This document shows positions 8,751 to 15,450 of a stretch of 15,450 nt of DNA, one piece after another. Source of the stretch: Amoeboradix gromovi (taxonomy: Eukaryota; Sanchytriomycota; Sanchytriomycetes; Sanchytriales; Sanchytriaceae); the NCBI GenBank assembly GCA_018985225.1, contig JADGIF010000190.1:1-15450 (forward strand), read 5' to 3'. The first letter of the stretch is position 1, and every line of letters starts with the position of its first letter. Under the pieces are notes generated by a model, which had not been told where the DNA came from, ran no database searches, and saw only the letters and a program-made list of their open reading frames with translations. Made by a program: the position numbers and the translations under genes.

Positions 8751-8758
8751 TATATAAG
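8751..8758 (+). promoter_or_regulatory. TATA-like box before the 119-aa ORF
   Basis: TATATAAG lies 23-30 bases before the ATG at 8781. The position is short for a TATA box plus leader, so this is only suggestive. Confidence 0.25.
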
Positions 8759-8780
8759 TAATTATGACGAAGAAGCAGAA

Positions 8781-9140
8781 ATGAAATATTCTGAGCTATT
8801 TCCTTATTATGTGGAATGTTTATCAACTGCAACACTAGGTGATAGTGATACTGGGTTTAAAATCAGAATTGGTTGGCTTATTAATATATTTTCTTCTGTT
8901 TTGCAGATGCAACCATTATTATATGCCCAGATCGCATCGCGAATTATAAACTGGGTTGAAAACCAAAAATTAAATCAGAGCAATATTGCATCACTATGGC
9001 AGACGGGTATAACAACATCCAATAAAAATGAGATTACCTTTAGTAGTTTTGGTATTACTGAAATCAGTGAAGTCAAAATTTCAATGATATTTAGATCTTT
9101 ATGTTATGAAAATGGACACCATAGTGAGATTTTTAAATAA
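8781..9140 (+). CDS. Hypothetical 119-aa protein
   Basis: Open from ATG 8781 to TAA 9138-9140 and unlike anything I recognise. The middle (IGWLINIFSSVLQMQPLLY) is hydrophobic and amphipathic, and the rest is Ser/Asn rich. It is the only plus-strand ORF in the 3.8-9.3 kb block, placed between the broken transposase and the right inverted-repeat arm. An intron-like segment (GT at 8839, TTTTGCAG ending 8906) exists, but removing it gives an early stop, so the unspliced frame is preferred. It could be a host gene, element cargo or a chance ORF in AT-rich DNA. Confidence 0.35.
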   Translation: MKYSELFPYYVECLSTATLGDSDTGFKIRIGWLINIFSSVLQMQPLLYAQIASRIINWVENQKLNQSNIASLWQTGITTSNKNEITFSSFGITEISEVKISMIFRSLCYENGHHSEIFK

Positions 9141-9231
9141 ATAATTTAGAGACTAAAATTTATGAATTTTATTTTTATCAATTACACTTTCTTCTATATT
9201 GCCATTTTGGCCTTTTTTCATTTCAATATAA

Positions 9232-9243
9232 AGTCTAGTTTTT
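9232..9243 (-). repeat. AAAAACTAGACT motif copy
   Basis: Exact 12-mer on the minus strand, in the cluster downstream of the 119-aa ORF. Confidence 0.7.
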
Positions 9244-9276
9244 TTGAATAACAAGACTATAAAAATCAAAAAATCC

Positions 9277-9314
9277 GATTGGCTAGAAAAGTTAGTCTAC
9301 TTTTTACATTTGAT
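9277..9314 (-). repeat. Right arm of 38-nt imperfect inverted repeat
   Basis: Inverted match to 3783-3821. The motif copy at 9294-9305 has one mismatch (AGTCTACTTTTT). The sequence ATTGGCTAGAAAA in this arm also recurs directly at 11659-11671. Confidence 0.6.
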
Positions 9315-9445
9315 TACCAATATTAATTTTAAACTGGAATATCTCTATAGATGATATTCAGAATGCTTCAACACTGGAATTCGTAGAAAGATAATTTATT
9401 TTAGATTCCATAAATACTATTTTTCACTTTCTGACGTTTTCGACT

Positions 9446-9457
9446 TGTCTAGTTTTT
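9446..9457 (-). repeat. AAAAACTAGAC(A) motif copy
   Basis: One mismatch to the 12-mer. Similarity to the 3792 copy extends further: both continue GTCTAGTTTTTATAT then [TC]TG and a GTCC within ten bases, so these two copies look like the same kind of end. Confidence 0.6.
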
Positions 9458-9764
9458 ATATCTGGGTCCTGATCCGACAAAATGTCCCTAACTCCAAATT
9501 TAATAAATTTCTATTTATTGCGTAATCAAGTAGCTTAAACTATCTACTGCTCAAAACAGAATTTCATTATACCAACACCTCTTGAAGTTATACCATTTCT
9601 CCGTCTGATAAACTCGTAACTCAAGTTTATAATAATAGTTACAGACACTACTTCTAACTCTTGAACAGATGATATACCAAATATAAGAACTAGAGTAAGT
9701 CGAAAATTTTCATTTGGAGATATTTCAATTTGAAAATAATATTACAATTCAAATACAAAAAGCT

Positions 9765-9776
9765 AGTCTAGTTTTT
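9765..9776 (-). repeat. AAAAACTAGACT motif copy
   Basis: Exact 12-mer on the minus strand, 47 bases beyond the 3' end of the 603-aa gene, followed by GGCTAACCA. Confidence 0.7.
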
Positions 9777-9822
9777 TTGGCTAACCAGAAAATTTAGCAG
9801 TAATTATTTATAGCAACATTAT

Positions 9823-11634
9823 TTATGCATGAAAAATTAACCTTTGACCTAAGTACCTAAAATATGTTTGGAATTTTAAGATGTCTTTTACAAAAATTTG
9901 ATTTTTCTTCTCTTGATCAACTTGTGGCCGTACAGAGCCTTTTCCCTCGATAACTTTTCCTCCATTTTTGCGAAATTCACCTTCTATAATTTCCCAACTC
10001 TTTCTCTTTCGTATTTCTTTCTTTGTGTTTAGGCGATAGCATAAAATTGTATTCCTCCATTCTTTCCCGGACACCATTTTGTACGCCTTATCGGTATTGA
10101 TACTTTTTTTCATTGCAAATGAAGCAACAATAGAATAGTAACCGCGGTTAGATTTCTGGATGCTCCATGACTTGGCATCATCAGAGTTTCTTTGAAAATA
10201 TATGGCAGATTCGTCAGAATGAAAATCCCCACCAATGCTCGATTCTATGTTCCAACTGCATTTAGAAATCCACGACAACCAAGTTTTTTTACCACTTCCA
10301 TTATACACGATTTCTTCATCTTTTTCCAATTTAAGTTGGGATTCAAAAGCAATAAGATTGTTATTATTTTCATCAACAAGAAAAGGTACTTCTTTTTTAC
10401 AACAGTTTTCATGGTTTCGATAATATAATCCATCAGTTTCTGAAGCGACAGAATTATCAATTTCATATTGAATGTCCGACTTCTCAATCCCCCAGGAATA
10501 TCCATTAAACACAACTATGAATGCATCAAGAATAGTCAGATTCTCCCAATCTGTATATTTATCTTTGACAAGTCTATAAAACGGCCCGTCATTTACAAGA
10601 GAGCGAAACGTTGCAGTGATATTTGAATCCACTAAACCATCAACAATAAATTCATATACATTTTCCACTGGTGTTAGAAAATTTGCACGACTATGAGATG
10701 CCTTCCAAACATCAAATTCTTGCTTTGATAGATTTATGTCTGTACACAAATCGTCGAAACTTGTGCAGATTGACCAATCGAATTTCAGATACTTCATTGC
10801 ATTAGTTGGTATAAATCTCTTTCTTAAGTCCCCTATACTAGAGTATAGTTTGACAAACTTGTTATTGCAAACCATGCATTGAGCCCTGTATCTGTCATTG
10901 ATTCTTTTGATTTCTGAATCTGTCAAAAAATGGTCACCAGATTTACAATACGCCGCATATCCTTTTGAAGCAGCTTCAATTTCAATCAACATTTCTGGAC
11001 TATTAAAACCAGACTTTATGGATTTCATATCCTCATCTTTTGGAATAAATGCAGAATACCATTTATTTAGCACATGGAAAACAAATACTTGAAAAGTAAT
11101 ATCATCATCAAAGCAAAGCCCTTTGATATTGAATAATTGTGTATTTAAGAATTCAGGATTCATTCCCAACTCATTCATTTGTTCTTCTATAACACTCCAG
11201 TCTTTTGCAAATTTCCATTGGTTTGACGTGTACTGAACTTTTAAAACTACACCATTTGGAATTGAATGCACCTTTTGAGACACTGGAAGCGTTAAGATAT
11301 TTAATTTTATAGATTCTTTATGGGAAAGAGAGTTGTACTTATGTACAATGCTTGACTGCAAATGGCTATCTAATTCACATGAAGATAACACACCTGCACT
11401 TCCGTTAATCAATCCTTTTACATTGCCAAGTAGTTTTTTGTTTGTCAACTCTTTATCATATTGCATAACAAATACAATAGAACGTGCAGCTTTAGTGGAT
11501 GATTTAATCAATTTCGCATTACTATCAATTTTCATTGTACTTGCAGCAACGCGTTGTATATTCCAAGACAAATCTTTATCACAATCCACATTTTCAGATT
11601 TAAAATGAATTGATGTGAAATAAAATTTATTCAT
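9823..11634 (-). CDS. Unrecognised 603-aa protein
   Basis: Fully open from the ATG at 11634 to the TAA at 9823, intronless, and the longest gene in the window. I do not recognise it. There is no signal peptide or membrane segment. A single CMVC pair at residues 253-256 could bind metal with distant partners; NCCKKE lies near residue 410. Aromatic stretches (DAFIVVFNGYSWG, SKCSWN) and a strongly basic C-terminal third (NTKKEIRKRKSWE, KGSVRP) may suit nucleic-acid contact. It is bracketed by motif copies at 9765-9776 and 11704-11715 in the same orientation. Its intact frame, beside broken transposases, points to recent arrival or a retained function. Mobile-element cargo or a lineage-specific host gene are both possible. 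Confidence 0.65.
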   Translation of the reverse strand: MNKFYFTSIHFKSENVDCDKDLSWNIQRVAASTMKIDSNAKLIKSSTKAARSIVFVMQYDKELTNKKLLGNVKGLINGSAGVLSSCELDSHLQSSIVHKYNSLSHKESIKLNILTLPVSQKVHSIPNGVVLKVQYTSNQWKFAKDWSVIEEQMNELGMNPEFLNTQLFNIKGLCFDDDITFQVFVFHVLNKWYSAFIPKDEDMKSIKSGFNSPEMLIEIEAASKGYAAYCKSGDHFLTDSEIKRINDRYRAQCMVCNNKFVKLYSSIGDLRKRFIPTNAMKYLKFDWSICTSFDDLCTDINLSKQEFDVWKASHSRANFLTPVENVYEFIVDGLVDSNITATFRSLVNDGPFYRLVKDKYTDWENLTILDAFIVVFNGYSWGIEKSDIQYEIDNSVASETDGLYYRNHENCCKKEVPFLVDENNNNLIAFESQLKLEKDEEIVYNGSGKKTWLSWISKCSWNIESSIGGDFHSDESAIYFQRNSDDAKSWSIQKSNRGYYSIVASFAMKKSINTDKAYKMVSGKEWRNTILCYRLNTKKEIRKRKSWEIIEGEFRKNGGKVIEGKGSVRPQVDQEKKNQIFVKDILKFQTYFRYLGQRLIFHA

Positions 11635-11700
11635 TAGAAAACTCCTTTGTTAGAAAAATTGGCTAGAAAAACTTCAATTTGTAATTATCTGCTTTTTTAT

Positions 11701-11726
11701 CCAAGTCTAGTTTTTGCAGAGCATGT
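11701..11726 (+). repeat. Left terminal inverted repeat of the transposase-Fanzor element
   Basis: CCAAGTCTAGTTTTTGCAGA and six further bases match the reverse complement of 15044-15069 at 23 of 26 positions. It includes the exact motif (minus strand) at 11704-11715 and lies 64 bases before the transposase start. Confidence 0.65.
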
Positions 11727-11789
11727 TTTATATCTTTTAAATCAATAGAAAATCACCATAAACTTTAATATCTTTCAATCAAAATAAAA

Positions 11790-13645
11790 ATGACTCTTCG
11801 AAACAGAGGAGTGATTTGGATGTTGACTCACCGCCTATTATCAAATCAAAACCCGTTTAATACACAGGAAAGCTATTTCGTATCTCCTACTATCGTGGAA
11901 AAGTTTCAAGATATGATGTCGTCTAGTAATCATTCAGAATCAGAGGAGGAGCAGACAGAAATTGTAGAAAATTGGATAAATGAATCTACTCAACTTGAAT
12001 GTTGTCAGAAGAGATGTTTACGAGGGAAATATAATGAAGTAACACAATTTAGAATCAATTATTTAACTTGGACAGATGAACAAAAAAAATCATGTACCAA
12101 AACAGTTGTCTACTGTTCTAGAAGAAAGAATCAAAGTAATCCAACTACTGGACGTGAAGTCCTTCAATATACCTTCTATCCTTTCTAAGAGTTATGTGTT
12201 GATGCCTTTACAAGATTATTTAATGTCCATCATAGGACAGTGAAGAGATGGCTTGTCAAGTACATTGAAGGAAGATATAGCTGATTGAGAAGGCGAACAA
12301 AGACCAGGTCAGTGCAGAAATAATGGTCAATTAGTAAGAGACACAAGTACATACAAAGTCATTCCATCTCACTATACAATTCAAGCAATTTACAACATGT
12401 ATCTTTCAGACAATCAACATACTATAAGCTACTCAACTTTTAAACGACTCTTTGACCTACAACCTATTAAAATCTAAACACCCAAATCTGATATCTGTGA
12501 TGAATGTGCACAACTCAAGTTGAAAATCACTCAATATGTAGATGAAATGACATTGACAGAATTAAATCAAGTACTCACAACTCATTTGAGAGAAGCAAGA
12601 TACACTAGAGAAGAGTATCATGTAGATTCAAGACAAGAGGAAGTTACACACCCTTCATTTGACTATGCTCAGAATTTATGGTTACCTCATCTCGCTAATC
12701 AACCTGCTTCCTTTTACTTCATGTCGCTGTTAAATATCTGTGTGTTTGGAATATTAGATGAGAAAAGTAATGTTCAAATGAATTACATTTATAATGAGGG
12801 TCAGGGTAAGGAGGGAAGTAATAATTTCATGTGAATGTTAATTCATTGTTACTATAAATTAAGACCTGAAAAACGAAGACAACTTGTTTTTCACTGCGAT
12901 AACTGTACAGGTCAGAATAAAAATAATTGTACTGTCAAGATGTTATGCTGGTTAGTTCTTCAAGGACATTCAGAGGATATTCAATTGAAGTTTATGGTAC
13001 GTGGACATACAAAATTTGGACCAGACTCACATTTTGGTGTGATAAAGAAAGCTTTTCAGTCAAGAGACTGTTATACACTTGATCATGTTTATAATTTGAT
13101 TAATAAATCCTCAGAGGAAACGAATCAATGTTTTATCTTTCCAAGTAGAAAGTTCTTTGGATCTTATGCTCAATGATGTAAAGAGCATTACAAGTTTTCA
13201 ATGTTTCTGGTTCAACAAGGAGTGGAAAGGAAAAGTCAAGGTAAGAAAGTCTGTGAATGATGAATTTGAGATGATTGACTTATTAAAGATGCCATTAGCC
13301 TCTTATACTTTTAGTCCTGAACAATTAGAAGCTCCTGGACTCAAGATGATTAAGCAGGACGGGTTGTATACAAAAGTACGCCCCTTTATTCCTGAAGAAT
13401 TTAAAGATGTTTTATGTCATAGACCTACTGTTGTTCAGGTTGAAGTTGAACCTGAAATTAGAATGGAAGTAGCAGGAATTAGAGTGGAAAATGAAAATAA
13501 AAGTAATACTACTGTAGGTGTAGCAGTAAACTTAAATCCAAATGTGAACTTGAAAGCAAATCTTAAGAAACGTAGAATACCTAATGCGGATGAAGTTCGA
13601 AAGATAACAAATGCGTTGATTTTTCCAAACGATTTCCTCATTTGA
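11790..13645 (+). pseudogene. DDE transposase (DNC-x-GQNKNN type) with stops and frameshifts
   Basis: Second, diverged copy of the transposase at 6749-8542. From ATG 11790 it carries a CC..RC cluster, then QYTFYPF followed by a TAA (12186-12188) where the other copy continues LGKLC. The frame goes on with ELCVDAFTRLFNV, shifts near 12280 (GEQRPGQ..., LVRDTS), and has a TAA aligned with a Lys before KSDICDEC. Catalytic acids appear as SFDYAQN, HCDNCTGQNKNN (D at 12898-12900) and GPDSHFGVIKK. An in-frame TGA at 12832-12834 and a frameshift near 13160 break the core. After FIPEEF the product extends about 70 residues beyond the other copy (NVNLKANLKKRRIPNADEV) and runs into the Fanzor frame. It is inactive as it stands. 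Confidence 0.82.
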
Positions 13646-14660
13646 GAAAGAAATCGCGTCTTCGATCGTTGTTGGTATTTAACTATTCGATATGGGCACA
13701 ACATGAGCCTTGGTTGAAAGACATTCCTACGGAAATTAGGGATGCAGCTTATATGGATTATGATAAAGCAGTAGGATCTAATTGGGCAAAGAAAGCAAAG
13801 AAAGCAAAGAATCCAAACTTTACCTTTCAACTCAAATTCAAGTCATTGAAAGCACCTTCTGCGTCGATACAATTGAGGACAAGAGACATTATAGGGAGTG
13901 GAAAGAAATGTAGACCTCCAAGACCCTTTCCAAGAAGATGGGGTAGAAATCCATGGAAAGTGAAGGAATCATTAGAATATGTTGATAATGCAACACGTAT
14001 AGTATATAAATCAGGTATTGCAAGATATTATACCACTATTTCAAGGGATGTTGCCTGTGAGAACCAAGCAGACGTACCTCCTAATATCGTGGCATTAGAC
14101 CCTGGTGTATATACATTTCAAGCTGCATATGGTATAGATGGCTCAGTTGCATTATATGGCTATGAAGCAAGAAAAAGCTCAATAAACTACACTCGAGGAT
14201 TGATGGTATCAACAAAGATACCGATGCTATTAAGAATCGTGGTAAGTATAAGTCCAAGCGCAAGTTGCAGAAAATTAAGAACAGGAAGAAAAAGAAAGCT
14301 TGGTTGAATAAGAGGATACAAGATATGACAACAACAATGCACTATGAGGTCATCAAATATTTACGTAAATTCCCTATTATATTACTACCAGAGTTTGGAA
14401 CACAAGATATGATGAAGAAGTTGCGTCCAAACCAGAAGCGAGAACTCCAATCCTTGCGCCATTACACATTCAAACAAAGACTAACACACAAATGAAAGTT
14501 GAGAGGTCAAAGTTTGTTTATTATCAACGAAGCTTATTCTACTATTACCTGTTTTAAATGCGATCATCAAAGCCCAGGGAATGTCAATGATAGACGGTTT
14601 AATTGTCAAAATTGTGGTCATCAAGACCATCGAGATATCAATCCAGGTACTTATATATAA
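13642..14660 (+). pseudogene. Fanzor (eukaryotic TnpB-like RNA-guided nuclease), broken
   Basis: RuvC-like nuclease of the TnpB/Fanzor family. The first frame (13642-14180) has the typical PWLKDIPTEIRDAAYMDYDKA and F.LKFKS.KAPSASIQL blocks, then RuvC-I in NIVALDPGVYTF (Asp codon 14098-14100). A one-base frameshift lies near 14175-14185, by an AAAAA run. The second frame continues KLHSRIDGINKDTDAIK, RuvC-II in FPIILLPEFGTQDM (Glu codon 14391-14393) and HYTFKQRL. A TGA at 14493-14495 sits where remnant 1 has Cys TGT. The zinc ribbon follows: CFKC (14550, 14559), 14 residues, CQNC (14604, 14613), then RuvC-III HRD (Asp 14634-14636). A TAA ends it at 14658. All three catalytic acids and four zinc cysteines survive, so inactivation looks recent. 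The first ORF overlaps the transposase frame by four bases. An N-terminal part may be missing or lie in the upstream frame. Confidence 0.88.
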
Positions 14661-14842
14661 TGTAGGGAAAAATATGCTTAAATGGTATCTACCCAAGTTG
14701 TCTACACTTAGGAAATGTGGAATTTTGAATTCTTTGTGAATTTGGAATTACTCACATTTAACGTAGGCGGAAATCGCGTACATAAAATTCGATCCAAATT
14801 AAATAGTAAAGTATATAGTTTAATCATGGAAACTCTCGTCTT

Positions 14843-15093
14843 CTAGTGCAATTGAGAGAGGCAAAGAGTATTTCTTATATCGTTCAGTTCTTGGACATGA
14901 GTGCCAACTGGTTCCTCTAATTTGAAATCATTTAGCTCGTCCAATACTGCATTAACCTGACCTGCAAACCAAGAGTTCTTTGCGCTAGTTGCAATTATAT
15001 TTGCTCCCTCATAACAATCTTTTGTAATACTTCTACATCTGGTACATGCTCTGTAAAACCTAGACTAGGAGTTGCTTCATATTTTTTGACCAA
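14843..15093 (-). pseudogene. 3' end of an unidentified coding sequence, frameshifted
   Basis: Minus strand from 15093 reads LVKKYEATPSLGFTEHVPDV then EVLQK. The frame changes near 15015-15025 and continues DCYEGANIIATSAKNSWFAG and QVNAVLDELNDFKLEEPVG to a TAG at 14843-14845. Both pieces look like genuine globular protein. A single missing base near AAAAGATTG would join them. I do not recognise the family. The stretch PSLGFTEHV is encoded by the DNA called as the right terminal repeat (15044-15069). An in-frame TGA at 15094-15096 sits just upstream, so earlier exons, if any, are further right or lost. Confidence 0.4.
15044..15069 (-). repeat. Right terminal inverted repeat of the transposase-Fanzor element
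   Basis: Matches the left repeat (11701-11726) in inverted orientation at 23 of 26 positions. It contains AAAACCTAGACT at 15055-15066, one mismatch from the motif. Part of it is also read as protein on the minus strand. Confidence 0.55.
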
Positions 15094-15450
15094 TCAAGTA
15101 TTGACTTTAGAAAATTTATTTATACCAATCAACTGAATGATTAAACTTTGAGTGAATAATGTTAAGTGGATTGGGTATAAAATGATAGGAATAGGACAAA
15201 AATTATACAGAGTATGTCCCATATAATTATTCATATTAATCTTAACACTATGATTGACAGAAACAATATTGGAAAACAAATTAAAAGGAATTAGCAAGAA
15301 ATCATCCTCAATTTAAGAAATTAGTAGACTCTACTGTTAACTGGGCTTGTATCTTTCAACAAAGGCTATTATCTAGAAACGCTGAATTCAATTTAAAATC
15401 CAATCCATGGCATTCGATAACAAAAACTTTAAGATAAAGTTTTAGTAAAT
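15094..15450. other. AT-rich end of window, no complete gene
   Basis: No gene can be defined. A plus-strand stretch from about 15288 to a TAA near 15437 reads like coding (HPQFKKLVDSTVNWACIFQQ), with no start or recognisable family. It may be an exon or another decayed remnant. Confidence 0.25.

Larger units (their letters stand above)
9141..9822. other. Gene-free region with a cluster of four terminus-like motifs
   Basis: No convincing gene lies in these 680 bases. They hold four copies of the motif in one orientation (AGTCTAGTTTTT or one mismatch): 9232-9243, 9294-9305, 9446-9457 and 9765-9776. Two short minus-strand readings look coding-like. One is KKTRLYIEMKKGQNGNIEE, starting inside the 9232 motif. 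The other is SDQDPDIKTRQVENVRK, around 9430-9480. The region looks like piled-up ends of old insertions. Confidence 0.5.
11701..15069 (+). mobile_element. Decayed DDE transposon carrying a Fanzor
   Basis: A 3.4-kb unit with 26-nt imperfect terminal inverted repeats, a DDE transposase pseudogene, then a Fanzor pseudogene on the same strand. Fanzor genes captured by several eukaryotic DNA transposon superfamilies are known. No target-site duplication survives that I can see. The right repeat overlaps a minus-strand coding exon, so the right boundary is less certain than the left. All open frames are broken, so the element is immobile on its own. Confidence 0.6.

Noticed and set aside
8839-8906. 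68-nt intron in the 119-aa ORF
   Set aside because: The acceptor is good, but removing the segment shifts the frame to an early stop.
13435-13830. Minus-strand 131-aa ORF
   Set aside because: It is antisense to the end of the transposase and the start of the Fanzor, with low-complexity Phe/Thr content.
12186-14495. Alternative genetic code, because stops fall inside conserved transposase and Fanzor blocks
   Set aside because: The internal stops align with different residues (Lys, Ser or Ala, Cys, Gly) and occur together with frameshifts, while the ceramidase and QDPR genes use TAA normally. Decay explains this better.
11690-15075. Target-site duplication flanking the transposase-Fanzor element
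   Set aside because: Bases next to the two terminal repeats do not match for any length of 2-8 that I tried by eye.
15094-15297. Minus-strand 67-aa ORF
   Set aside because: Composition is that expected of random AT-rich DNA (Ile, Asn, Leu) with no motif.

Overview
The window is AT-rich eukaryotic nuclear DNA. Two compact, intronless housekeeping genes, an alkaline ceramidase and a quinoid dihydropteridine reductase (QDPR), sit at the left. The rest is dominated by decayed DNA transposons and the genes lying among them. The eukaryotic ceramidase, the Fanzor (eukaryotic TnpB) remnants, the DDE transposases with a DNC-x-GQNKNN signature and the low GC content fit an early-diverging fungus of the Mucoromycota type best. 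That assignment is inference; another unicellular eukaryote is possible.

Layout: (i) 270-1007 alkaline ceramidase; (ii) 1033-2430 decayed coding remnants, including the C-terminal end of a Fanzor; (iii) 2782-3438 QDPR; (iv) 3643-3783 (minus) a second Fanzor C-terminal remnant; (v) about 3783-9314 a 5.5-kb block flanked by an imperfect inverted repeat of about 38 nt. This block holds a minus-strand coiled-coil/PD-(D/E)XK-like gene split by a one-base frame change (4154-5303), a second minus-strand gene with a D...ExK motif (5580-6404), a broken DDE transposase (6749-8542) and a small plus-strand ORF (8781-9140); (vi) 9823-11634 an intact, unrecognised 603-aa minus-strand gene; (vii) about 11701-15069 an element bracketed by 26-nt inverted termini, carrying a broken DDE transposase followed by a broken Fanzor on the same strand; (viii) 14843-15093 the minus-strand 3' end of an unidentified gene that overlaps the right terminus of that element.

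The most striking sequence-level signal is a 12-base motif, AAAAACTAGACT. It occurs five times exactly and three times with one mismatch. All copies lie between genes, except that the last overlaps the partial coding end at 14843-15093. Several copies act like ends of mobile units. Three independent Fanzor C-terminal remnants occur within 12.5 kb, and all keep the same six-residue spacing between the last zinc-ligand position and the third RuvC aspartate. Both transposases and all Fanzors are broken, while the 274-aa and 603-aa genes remain fully open. That contrast suggests those genes are either younger or kept for a reason. I see no rRNA, tRNA or CRISPR features.
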